Shown piece after piece: positions 17,360-25,760 of a stretch of 64,000 nucleotides of DNA; position 1 is the first letter of the stretch; each line of letters begins with the position of its first letter. Below the pieces are notes generated by a model. It did not search any database. It was given only the letters and a program-made list of their open reading frames with translations, and had not been told where the DNA came from. This DNA is from Amphibacillus xylanus NBRC 15112. GTDB lineage: Bacteria; Bacillota; Bacilli; Bacillales; Amphibacillaceae. Both the position numbers and the translations under genes were made by a program. The DNA is taken from NCBI RefSeq assembly GCF_000307165.1, contig NC_018704.1, positions 2,108,001-2,172,000 of the forward strand. Direction: 5' to 3'.

Positions 17360-20300
17360 TTATTTATAAACTGGTATATCTAGGTGTATTGTATATGAAT
17401 CTAATTGTTGATACAGATTATAGATTGTCCTAGTTTGTTTAGCAGCCCATCCGATATCTGTTGCATATTGATGGGTGACATTTCCTTTTTCCATTGCCCC
17501 AGGATTCCAACGCATTTTATATAAAGTATTTTGTCCAGCGTTAACATAGCCATTACCTATAAATTGCGCACCTTCAACAATTGCTGTTTCTACTGAGAAC
17601 CATCCATTATCATAGGCTCTTTGAGCCCCGCAATCTCTTGCACACCTATCAAAAGCCCCTATCCCATATACGTTATAAACTTTCTTAGGAGAAATATCTA
17701 TAATAATAGGGTTTCCGTCTGCGTCACGTACAATATTACCTTTACTATCTCTCTGAGTCCATTTACTAATTCCATTAGCAAGCTCTGATGATCCGTTTCC
17801 TGTTTCTAATTTAGCGTGTGATACTAGATAAATATCGTTGATTTTATATTTATTACCTGCTTCGATAAAATATCTCCCTTTACCAGTTAGCACACCATTA
17901 TTATTTAATACTTTGTTGAGTTCCGTAACACTTGCAGAACTATTCCGTGATAAATCTAAAAACTGGAATTGTTGTCTGTCATCGTTTATAAAATTTAAAG
18001 GATTGAGATAATACATTACATCAGCAGGATGAGCATGTCTCCATTGATGATTAGAGCTGTATTCTATTGCATACCATCCATTGTACTCTTCTAATACTTT
18101 AACAACGTGACCATTAGGAAGTGAACCTATTGGATCTTTTTTTGTATTAGGTTCTGGTCTAACATTAAGGTTTGTAGCTGTTACTTTATTGTTTTTATCT
18201 ATATATTCTTTAGAAACCCAAGCATATTTCATATCTGTCTGAGGTGAAGCTTTCATTTGCATTTCTACTGCTTCACTTAAAGTTAAGTTGTACTCACTCA
18301 CTCTAGCTACATTTACGTAACTTGAATGTAGCCAGATTCTTTTACCATTTAACATTCCACGATACCAAGTATTATTGCCAACCTTCTCAGTTAGATCTAC
18401 TTTAAACTCTTCGTTCTTATATATATCCATATTTTCAAATACTATATCTTTCGCTCCGCCCCAAGCTTTAGAATAGGCGATTCCATTACCTTTAATGTAA
18501 AATAATTTCGCCTTTTTATCGACAGTAATATGCGAGTAAGTTGACAGGTCTTTTGCATTAACCCAACCAACAGTCCCTTTAGTACTGCTTGGTGACGTAC
18601 TGATTAAATAAAATATTTGATCATGTATTTCAGCCTGCTTTTTAATATAATATACTGCGTTTGTATATTGAGCCCCAGCAATAAATGCTGTAGAAGGGTC
18701 CCCTATAGTTGGATATATTTCAACACTTCTGTTACGAATATGACCCAATCGGCTTGTTCTACTTTCTGTTTTGGTGGTTACATAACTAGAATGTAGCCAT
18801 ATTGTCTTACCATTAAGTACTCCTCGATACCAAGTATTGGTCCCAACTTTTTCTGTCAAATTCACTTTAAATTCCTGGTAAGCATATTGTGACATGTCCT
18901 CATAAACCAAATCCTTGGAGCCACCCCATGCTTTTCTGTAAGCTTTTCCAGTACCCTTAAAGTAAAGTGTTTTTGCATCCCTATCCACTCCTACATGAGA
19001 ATAGGTAGATAGATCCGATGCTTGGACCCAACCCACTAGTCCCCTAGTATCACTTGGTGACGTACTTATCAGATAATACAATTGTCCATTTAAACTCGAT
19101 TGGCTTTTAATGTAGTAAACTGCATTCGTATATTGAGCTCCAGCCACTTCAAACGATGCATTACTTTCTAGACTAGAATATATCTTCACATTTCTATTAC
19201 GAATATGGCCAAGTCGACTTGTAGGACTGCCACCACTACTTACCAAATCAGAAGAATGTATCCACACTGTTTTTCCATTTAATGTTCCTCGATACCATAT
19301 ATCATTGCCTACTTTTTCGGTTAGATGTACATTAAATACATGATCCTTATATTCAGATAAATCATACACAATATTTTGGGAACCACCCCACGCTTTGTCA
19401 TAAGAATTCCCAGCTCCCTTAATATAAAAAGTCTTAGAAATTTTATCTACACCCACGTGAGAATAAGTAAATAAATCTGATTCTTGAACCCAACCTACTA
19501 CCCCTTTTGAAATACTTGGAGAGGTACTAAGTAAATAATATAGATTCCCATTTGCTTCGGATTGACTTTTAATATAGTAAACTGCATCCGTATACGTTGA
19601 TCCAGCTACTTCAAAAGATGCATTATTTGCTAAACTTGAATATATCTTTACATTTTGGTTGCGAATATGGCCGAGTCTGCTAGTAGGATTCCCTATGTTA
19701 CTTGATAGATAGGATGAATGTATCCATACAGTTTTACCGTCTAAGGTTCCACGATACCATATTTCATTTCCTACTTTTTCAGTAAGATGAACATTAAAGA
19801 TGTGATCTTTGAATTTTGATAAGTCATGAACTAAATTTTTAGAGCCTCCCCATGCCTTATCATAAGATTTTCCATTTCCTTTAATATAAAATGTTTTAGA
19901 TGCTTTATCTACACCCGTATGTGAGTAGGTAGATAAATCTGATGCTTGAACCCAACCTACTAATCCTTTAGAATTACTCGGCCTGGTACTTATCAGATAA
20001 TACATCTTACCGTTTATTTCGGATTGACTCTTAATATAGTAAACTGCATTCGTATATTGAGCTCCAGCCACTTCAAACGATGCATCACTTTCTAAACTAG
20101 AAAATATCTTTACATTCCTGTTACGAATATGGCCAAGTCGACTTGTGGGACTGCCACCAATACTTACCAAATCAGAAGAATGTATCCACACTGTTTTTCC
20201 ATCTAATGTTCCTCGATACCACACATTATTTCCTACTTTTTCAGTAAGGTGAACCTTAAAGATCTGATCTTTGTAATTTGATAAGTCATATACTAAATTT

Positions 20301-20986
20301 TTAGATCCTCCCCAAGCTGTATCATAAGCATTTCCGGTGCCTTTGATATAGAAGTCTTTAGCTTTTTTATCCACACTTACATGAGGATGTGTTGATAAAT
20401 CCGTTGCTTTTACCCAACCAACTACACCTCTAGTACTACTAGCATTATAGCTTATTAGATAATAGAGATTACCATTCACTGTATTTTGCAGTTTAATATA
20501 ATAAACTGCATTCGTATATTTTGATCCAGCTACTTCAAAAGATGAATCATTCTCTAAACTTGCATATATTTTCACATTACCATTACGAATATGACCTAGT
20601 CTACTAGTTGGTGTTGCATTAGGGATAGACATATGTTTCAACTCGTTTATACCTTTAGCATTCACGTTAGTTTCTATCTCTTCACTCTCAGCTTGAAGCG
20701 TAAAAGCTTTTTCTTTGATTTCTTCAGAGATAATTTGTTTATCTGTCTTTATTTCAACTATTTGATCTTTTTCATTATTATCTTCATCAATTATATTCTT
20801 CATACTATTCTCAGTTTCATCCAAATCATCTGTAGCATTTTTTCCTTCTACAACATACTGCTCATTTTCCGGATTAAACTCAGGCGTGGCTATATCATTC
20901 GCTTCTAAACTTTCTGCTAACACACCATAAGGAGTAACTGAACTAAGAATCAATAACGTAACTAGTATTGTAGCAATTTTCCTCAT
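17360..20986 (-). CDS. Secreted GW-repeat N-acetylglucosaminidase (autolysin)
   Basis: 1208 residues. A signal peptide (MRKIATILVTLLILSSVTPYGVLAES) is followed by an acidic linker to about 120. Then come five tandem units of about 154 residues (about 127-895), each starting TSRLGHIRN and each holding two GW-type modules (GVVGWVKATDL and WYRGTLDGKTVWIHSS), giving ten GW modules. An SH3-like module follows (about 925-985, VTATNLNVRPEPN), then a C-terminal glucosaminidase (about 1030-1200) with the catalytic Glu in SHAKLETGNGSS. GW modules are known to bind lipo- or wall teichoic acids; the enzyme cleaves the glycan backbone of peptidoglycan, for daughter-cell separation or turnover. SD GGAGGTAAG precedes the ATG. 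It lies in the teichoic-acid island, which fits its docking ligand. A 30-bp near-palindrome lies about 125-155 bp upstream. Confidence 0.93.
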   Translation of the reverse strand: MRKIATILVTLLILSSVTPYGVLAESLEANDIATPEFNPENEQYVVEGKNATDDLDETENSMKNIIDEDNNEKDQIVEIKTDKQIISEEIKEKAFTLQAESEEIETNVNAKGINELKHMSIPNATPTSRLGHIRNGNVKIYASLENDSSFEVAGSKYTNAVYYIKLQNTVNGNLYYLISYNASSTRGVVGWVKATDLSTHPHVSVDKKAKDFYIKGTGNAYDTAWGGSKNLVYDLSNYKDQIFKVHLTEKVGNNVWYRGTLDGKTVWIHSSDLVSIGGSPTSRLGHIRNRNVKIFSSLESDASFEVAGAQYTNAVYYIKSQSEINGKMYYLISTRPSNSKGLVGWVQASDLSTYSHTGVDKASKTFYIKGNGKSYDKAWGGSKNLVHDLSKFKDHIFNVHLTEKVGNEIWYRGTLDGKTVWIHSSYLSSNIGNPTSRLGHIRNQNVKIYSSLANNASFEVAGSTYTDAVYYIKSQSEANGNLYYLLSTSPSISKGVVGWVQESDLFTYSHVGVDKISKTFYIKGAGNSYDKAWGGSQNIVYDLSEYKDHVFNVHLTEKVGNDIWYRGTLNGKTVWIHSSDLVSSGGSPTSRLGHIRNRNVKIYSSLESNASFEVAGAQYTNAVYYIKSQSSLNGQLYYLISTSPSDTRGLVGWVQASDLSTYSHVGVDRDAKTLYFKGTGKAYRKAWGGSKDLVYEDMSQYAYQEFKVNLTEKVGTNTWYRGVLNGKTIWLHSSYVTTKTESRTSRLGHIRNRSVEIYPTIGDPSTAFIAGAQYTNAVYYIKKQAEIHDQIFYLISTSPSSTKGTVGWVNAKDLSTYSHITVDKKAKLFYIKGNGIAYSKAWGGAKDIVFENMDIYKNEEFKVDLTEKVGNNTWYRGMLNGKRIWLHSSYVNVARVSEYNLTLSEAVEMQMKASPQTDMKYAWVSKEYIDKNNKVTATNLNVRPEPNTKKDPIGSLPNGHVVKVLEEYNGWYAIEYSSNHQWRHAHPADVMYYLNPLNFINDDRQQFQFLDLSRNSSASVTELNKVLNNNGVLTGKGRYFIEAGNKYKINDIYLVSHAKLETGNGSSELANGISKWTQRDSKGNIVRDADGNPIIIDISPKKVYNVYGIGAFDRCARDCGAQRAYDNGWFSVETAIVEGAQFIGNGYVNAGQNTLYKMRWNPGAMEKGNVTHQYATDIGWAAKQTRTIYNLYQQLDSYTIHLDIPVYK
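18300..20608 (-). repeat. Five tandem 462-bp coding repeats in the autolysin gene
   Basis: Each unit encodes one approximately 154-residue double-GW block. Units 2-4 are the most alike (identical TSRLGHIRN and AGAQYTNAVYYIKSQS stretches); units 1 and 5 diverge more, the pattern expected when internal copies are homogenised by recombination. Confidence 0.85.
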
Positions 20987-21110
20987 TACTTACCTCCAAA
21001 CGATAAGGATTTATTGAATCTTACAAGTTTACATAAACGTATTATTTATTATTTTTTTGTTTTTTTGTTTTTAACCCCTCCTTTGCTCAATCAATCGAGC
21101 CTAGATATTA

Positions 21111-21140
21111 ATAGATTACAATATTAATATTATAATCTAT
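21111..21140. promoter_or_regulatory. Near-perfect 30-bp palindrome upstream of the autolysin gene
   Basis: ATAGATTACAATATT is followed directly by AATATTATAATCTAT, with one mismatch in 15 pairs. The minus strand carries TTGATA at its outer edge. The size and position suit an operator for a dimeric regulator, but no regulator is known. Nothing coding is seen in 20987-21499. Confidence 0.5.
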
Positions 21141-21499
21141 CAACCCAAAATAATCTATATATTATCTATATCGGTTCATTCTATAAAACTAAAATAAGTG
21201 AGTAAATTTCATAATTACTTGTCCCTGTATTTAAACGTTTTTGAAGCACAAAGAAGAAAGCATCTCCCAAAATATTGAAGGGTCAATTTCTATAATCATT
21301 ATACGTCCACAAGGTTTACATGGCACGCAAGAGCTATTTAAATTGGAACATTTCCAACGTTAAGAGTCGATTATTTTTGCGATAGAATAAGATACAATTT
21401 ATTGTGTAGTAAAAAAACTCGACTTCATGCACTATTAGAACTATCTTATGCAGCTATGATTATTAACTTCTACATTCTATAAATTGAGGTGACTCCAAT

Positions 21500-21870
21500 T
21501 ATGGTTTAAGGTTTTATTGTAGACGAAACCATCACAATAAACGAAAACCATTTTAAAGCACATATTCAAGCACTACCACAAGAAGAAAAGTTAAAAGCTA
21601 ACCCAAAAAAACTAGGACCTAAATCAAAAGCAGATAGAGATTGATGGCTACAATAATAGGTAGAAGAGGAAGTCGGTATTTCTATTTATGAATAGAAAAG
21701 AGAAGCTCAATTGTATGTACCTTTGACTGAATTGCGCACTAAAGTTTTTCAAAAGACCCAATGGGATGCGAATAAAAGAAAGGTGGTAAAATCATTTTCT
21801 TATATGGCTATAAAGGACATTTAGCTATTGATCCATCAAGTCAATGCATTCTACAGTTGCCTTTTTATTA
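21500..21870 (+). pseudogene. IS1182-family transposase fragment (copy 2)
   Basis: Reading through stops and frameshifts gives GFIVDETITINENHFKAH, then LPQEEKLKANPKKLGPKSKADRD, then an AQLYVPLTELRTKVF stretch and, in another frame, LYGYKGHLAIDPSSQCILQ. These align in order with the middle of IS1182-type transposases. It is non-functional, and homologous to the fragment at 11865-12095. Confidence 0.8.
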
Positions 21871-21908
21871 GGTCAGAAAACTTGATTCAGTCTCAATTTA
21901 ACTTTAAC

Positions 21909-21937
21909 TTGATATAAGATTAAATAGACTTTATAAT
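21909..21937 (+). promoter_or_regulatory. Sigma-A promoter of tagD-tagB
   Basis: TTGATA (21909-21914), exactly 17 bp, then TATAAT (21932-21937), about 70 bp before the tagD ATG. Confidence 0.75.
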
Positions 21938-22007
21938 AAATATTTAGATATAATTAATATATATATATATGTAATTTCGATGTTACACATAATCTAGGAG
22001 GATATAA

Positions 22008-22406
22008 ATGAAAAAGGTTCTAACATACGGCACATTCGATTTATTACACCATGGTCATATAAATATATTACGACGTGCTAAAGAATTAGGCGATCATTTA
22101 ACAGTTGCGATTTCATCAGATGAATTCAACGCAATTAAAGGAAAGAAAGCCTATTATCCATATGAAACACGAAAAATGATTCTAGAAGCCATTCGCTATG
22201 TTGATAAAGTAATTCCAGAACATGAGTGGGATCAAAAGATAAGAGATGTTCAAGAACATAATATCGATGTCTTTGTCATGGGTGATGATTGGGAAGGTAA
22301 ATTTGACTTTTTAAAAGATTATTGTGAAGTAGTCTATCTTCCACGTACTGAGGGTATCTCTACCACTCAAATAAAGAAAGATATGCAGGCAATAAAAAAT
22401 GGCTAG
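22008..22406 (+). CDS. tagD: Glycerol-3-phosphate cytidylyltransferase
   Basis: 132 residues, full family length. It makes CDP-glycerol from CTP and glycerol-3-phosphate for the poly(glycerol-phosphate) polymerases in this island. Nucleotidyltransferase motifs: LTYGTFDLLHHGHINIL (HxGH) and the C-terminal RTEGISTTQIK. Also seen: the YYPYETRKMIL stretch and VFVMGDDWEGKFD typical of TagD. SD AGGAGG lies 7 bp before the ATG. It overlaps the next gene by 8 bp, so the two are translationally coupled. Confidence 0.97.
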   Translation: MKKVLTYGTFDLLHHGHINILRRAKELGDHLTVAISSDEFNAIKGKKAYYPYETRKMILEAIRYVDKVIPEHEWDQKIRDVQEHNIDVFVMGDDWEGKFDFLKDYCEVVYLPRTEGISTTQIKKDMQAIKNG

Positions 22407-23556
22407 AGAATTTCTTATCTCTAGCTATTTGTTCTTATTCAACATCTTTTTTTCTTTGTTTAAGCGCTATCCTACTCAAAACAAAACCGTACTAATCGCA
22501 TCTTTTGGTGATAATATCAATCATGTGCGTAAAAAGTGTCTAGCCGAGACAGATCATGATATCGTTATTCTCACGACACGAAGTTGCAGGATTGATTTTG
22601 CTGATTCTGATCGTGAAAGTGTTTTAAAATTTGAGACGATTCATTTAGTTCAATTCATTCAATCGATTTATCACCTGGCAACTGCTAAGGTTATTTTTGT
22701 AGATAATTATTTTGGCTTTTTGGCTGTAACTGAGTTTAATGAAGGTGTTAAAGTTATTCAGCTTTGGCATGCGGCTGGAGCGATTAAAAAGTTTGGTTTA
22801 CATGACCCTACGATAAAGAATCGTTCACCACGTGCTCATAAACGGTTTAAAGCTGTTTATCAAAGGTTTACACATGTTGTTATCGGATCTGATCATATGG
22901 GTGAGATATTTAAACAAGCCTTTGATTTGTCCGACAATCAGTTATTAAAAACGGGGATTCCACGTACTGACTTCTTCTTTGATGAAAAGCGTGTAAATGA
23001 AGCAGCTCAGAAGGTGTTGTCGGCATACCCGCAAATTAATAATAAAAAGGTCATCCTTTATGCACCAACTTTTAGAGATGCTGAGATCGGTAAGGCTGAT
23101 TTACATTTAGACATTGAGATGCTATCGACAAAGCTAAAGGATACTCATGTCGTTCTCTTACGTCTACATCCTGTCGTTAGAAGTGGGTTTTCACTTGAGG
23201 GATTTGCTGATTTTGTTATTGATGCTTCTAGTTATCCTAACATCAATGAATTACTGACTGTTACTGATTATTTAATTTCAGATTATTCGTCAATTCCATT
23301 TGAATTTGCATTATTGAATAGGCCGATGATCTTTTATAGTTATGATATCGATGATTATGTTGATGAGCGTGGCTTTTGGGTTAATTATAAAGAAAACATG
23401 CCTGGTCCGGTTGCTTTAACAACTGATGAGATCGTGACATGTATCGTAAATGATGATTTTGATTTATTAAAGGTGAAAAAATTTGCTGATGAATGGAATA
23501 CATACTCTACTGGACAATCAGCAGAATCACTGATTAATGCCATTTATAATAAATAA
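22399..23556 (+). CDS. tagB: TagB-like priming glycerophosphotransferase
   Basis: 385 residues. It contains the TagB-specific signature IQLWHAAGAIKKFGL in place of the WHGTPLKK of TagF types, plus VILYAPTFRDAE, VLLRLHPVV and LISDYSSIPFEFALLNRPMIFY. TagB adds the first glycerol-phosphate to the ManNAc-GlcNAc linkage unit at the membrane. The N-terminal hydrophobic stretch (FLISSYLFLFNIFFSLF) is the membrane-association region. It is coupled to tagD by an 8-bp overlap and ends at a strong terminator. Confidence 0.93.
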   Translation: MAREFLISSYLFLFNIFFSLFKRYPTQNKTVLIASFGDNINHVRKKCLAETDHDIVILTTRSCRIDFADSDRESVLKFETIHLVQFIQSIYHLATAKVIFVDNYFGFLAVTEFNEGVKVIQLWHAAGAIKKFGLHDPTIKNRSPRAHKRFKAVYQRFTHVVIGSDHMGEIFKQAFDLSDNQLLKTGIPRTDFFFDEKRVNEAAQKVLSAYPQINNKKVILYAPTFRDAEIGKADLHLDIEMLSTKLKDTHVVLLRLHPVVRSGFSLEGFADFVIDASSYPNINELLTVTDYLISDYSSIPFEFALLNRPMIFYSYDIDDYVDERGFWVNYKENMPGPVALTTDEIVTCIVNDDFDLLKVKKFADEWNTYSTGQSAESLINAIYNK

Positions 23557-23602
23557 AGAACTTAGGTGCTATTTAGTTGAAAAGCACTTAAGTTCTTTTT
23601 TT
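23555..23602. terminator. Bidirectional terminator between tagB and tagO
   Basis: AAGAACTTAGGTGCT pairs with AGCACTTAAGTTCTT (one mismatch), followed by TTTTTTT. It overlaps the tagO stop codon. Confidence 0.9.
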
Positions 23603-24641
23603 ATCTTCTTTTATTTAAAAAATTTAGTAATGGTCGATAGTTGACGCTAATAATTCCTGTTAATTCGATCATTAGCTCGATTAAGATTGCCATCGCAAAG
23701 AACGTGATCGTCGTTCCCCACATTGTAGACTGATTAAAGATAATCGCAGCTAAACTAAATAACGCACTAATGCAATAGATTAAAATAACTGTTTGTCGAT
23801 GACCAAAGCCCAAATTAAGCAGGCAATGGTGTAAATGCATTTTATCGGGTGAGTATAATGGTTTTTTATGAACCGCTCGTCTAATGATTGCTAAAAGTGT
23901 ATCTAAAATAGGAACGCCTAAGATTGCAATTGGAACAATTAATGAGAATAATGTAGCATTTTTAAATCCTAAGATCGACAGAACGCCAATCATATACCCT
24001 AAAAATAGCGCCCCTGTATCGCCCATAAATATCTTTGCCGGATAGAAATTAAAGACTAAAAATCCGAGTGTACTTCCTACTAATAAAAAGCTAATTAAAG
24101 CAACGAATATATCTCCTAACGAGATGGCTAAGCCGCCAATTGTAAGTAATGCAATTGTCGAGACACCACCTGCTAATCCGTCTAACCCATCGATTAGGTT
24201 TATCGCATTCGTAATGCCTACAATCCATAGGATCGTAATCGGTGTACTTAAATAGCCAAATTCAATCACATGTCCAAAAGGAAAGTTAATGTAAGTGATT
24301 TCTAATCCTGATAATACAATAATCAATGCTGCAATTAGCTGTACGATAAATTTATATCTTGCTTTGATTTGATATTTATCATCAATAATACCAACTATCA
24401 TAATTAAGATCGCACCTAGCGCAATTGGTAATTCATACTGACCGTCTGGTTGAAAAAATAATATTCCAATTACAAAACTAAAGAATATAGCTAAGCCACC
24501 TAATCGTGGCATAATTGTTTGATGAACTTTCCGCTTATTTGGATGGTCAACTGCACCAATCCTAAATGCTAATTTTTTTACTAAAGGGGTCAGTATTAAA
24601 GATAAGCCAAAGCAAATCAATACAGCGTAAATATAAGTCAT
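23601..24641 (-). CDS. tagO: Undecaprenyl-phosphate GlcNAc-1-phosphate transferase
   Basis: 346 residues, about ten membrane helices, MraY/WecA family. It starts wall teichoic acid (and other glycopolymer) synthesis by putting GlcNAc-1-P on undecaprenyl phosphate. Seen: DHPNKRKVHQTIMPRLGG, the Asp-rich VGIIDDKYQIKARYKF, NAINLIDGLDGLAGGVS, FNFYPAKIFMGDTGALFLGY and the HLHHCLL His motif. SD AAGGAAGGGG precedes the ATG. It converges with tagB and is divided by a gap of 172 bp from the Alg13-like gene. Confidence 0.95.
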   Translation of the reverse strand: MTYIYAVLICFGLSLILTPLVKKLAFRIGAVDHPNKRKVHQTIMPRLGGLAIFFSFVIGILFFQPDGQYELPIALGAILIMIVGIIDDKYQIKARYKFIVQLIAALIIVLSGLEITYINFPFGHVIEFGYLSTPITILWIVGITNAINLIDGLDGLAGGVSTIALLTIGGLAISLGDIFVALISFLLVGSTLGFLVFNFYPAKIFMGDTGALFLGYMIGVLSILGFKNATLFSLIVPIAILGVPILDTLLAIIRRAVHKKPLYSPDKMHLHHCLLNLGFGHRQTVILIYCISALFSLAAIIFNQSTMWGTTITFFAMAILIELMIELTGIISVNYRPLLNFLNKRR

Positions 24642-24813
24642 TTTCCCCTTCCTTTCTTAATTTGTCTGTTATTCATTCGTCCGTAGTATTAGTCGTGATA
24701 TTAAATATTAAGTTACAGTAAACATTTTGTAAAGTCATTTCATCAAATAACTATATCATATTTCGATAAATATATCATGGAAAATGTGTGTAATTATCAT
24801 TAAAAAGCAGTTA

Positions 24814-25293
24814 CTATGCTTGTTCAATATACGTTTCTAATAGTGAACAGATTTTTTCTCTACCTGAAACAAATGGTTTCGGCTTAAACAGTTGAACAGC
24901 TTCAACTGCTTTTTTTAAGTTCTTTAGATCATGACATGGAATAATGTGTCCTTTGCTACCTAACATATCTAGCAGTTGCAGTTGATGGTCATCATTATGT
25001 TCATGATATTTTTTCAGTCTTGGAACTGCTATGACCGTCTTACCCTTTTTTAGTCCACCCAGAACCGATCCTGTTCCTGCGTGAGAAATGACATAGTCCG
25101 CTTCTTCAAACCATTTATCCATTTGTTGATACGAAACAAAACTATGGATTTCCATTAATGGTGAATCATAGCGTGTATGACCTGCTTGGACAATTACTTT
25201 ATCAGTAATTGTTTTGTTTTTAATTAGTGATTCAACTTCAATTAACAACCGTTTAAATGAGAGTTCATGAGTACCAAGTACGACAAATATCAA
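24814..25293 (-). CDS. Alg13/PssE-like glycosyltransferase subunit
   Basis: 159 residues: IFVVLGTHELSFKRLL at the N-terminus and the nucleotide-sugar loop VISHAGTGSVLGGLKKGKTVIAVPR. This is the C-terminal half of a GT28-type enzyme, active together with the Alg14-like partner encoded upstream. The start is taken as the TTG at 25293, which overlaps the partner's stop codon (TTGA) and has GGGGGGTG 7 bp upstream. The longer open frame to 25347 would run inside the partner gene and is not family-like. Confidence 0.88.
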   Translation of the reverse strand: MIFVVLGTHELSFKRLLIEVESLIKNKTITDKVIVQAGHTRYDSPLMEIHSFVSYQQMDKWFEEADYVISHAGTGSVLGGLKKGKTVIAVPRLKKYHEHNDDHQLQLLDMLGSKGHIIPCHDLKNLKKAVEAVQLFKPKPFVSGREKICSLLETYIEQA

Positions 25294-25760
25294 TAGACGC
25301 ACCCCCCGTATACTGCTTTTGGATAAATTTCTTTCATTGATTCCCACTGTACGATAAATAAATCTGAAATTGGATAAACAAGACGACCTGACAATGTTGG
25401 ACTTGATGATTTAGCATAGCTTTCAATAAAGATTACTTTTCTACGGAAAAGCTTTGCAACATAGCACATAGGTACAGCTGTATGTGCACCTGTTGTAATG
25501 ACGACATCTGGGCGATTAATTAAAAATATAACAATTGTCTTACAGATGTTATAAATAAATTTAAAGACGTAACGGATCGGATAATTACGTCCACCATGTA
25601 ATAACGTTGAGATAGGATATTGCTTTTGCAGTTCCTTAGCGATAACAGAGCGTTCTGTTACAATATGATATTTGTAGTTTTTGAATAGTGACTCCAATTG
25701 CAATAATTGAGTGAGATGTCCACCAATTGAAGCAATTAAAAGGATTTTCTTTTGTTTCAT
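25290..25760 (-). CDS. Alg14/PssD-like glycosyltransferase membrane subunit
   Basis: 156 residues: LLIASIGGHLTQLLQL (the Alg14 GGH loop), DVVITTGAHTAVPMCYVAKL and VIFIESYAKSSSPTLSGRLVYP, with a hydrophobic stretch at about 70-85. It anchors and binds acceptor for the Alg13-like donor-binding subunit downstream, adding probably the second sugar of a lipid-linked repeat unit. It overlaps the preceding gene by 4 bp and the next by 4 bp: a tightly coupled operon. Confidence 0.9.
   Translation of the reverse strand: MKQKKILLIASIGGHLTQLLQLESLFKNYKYHIVTERSVIAKELQKQYPISTLLHGGRNYPIRYVFKFIYNICKTIVIFLINRPDVVITTGAHTAVPMCYVAKLFRRKVIFIESYAKSSSPTLSGRLVYPISDLFIVQWESMKEIYPKAVYGGCVY

Noticed and set aside
17224-17433. 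69-residue plus-strand open frame
   Set aside because: It overlaps the terminator and the end of the autolysin gene in antisense; no SD.
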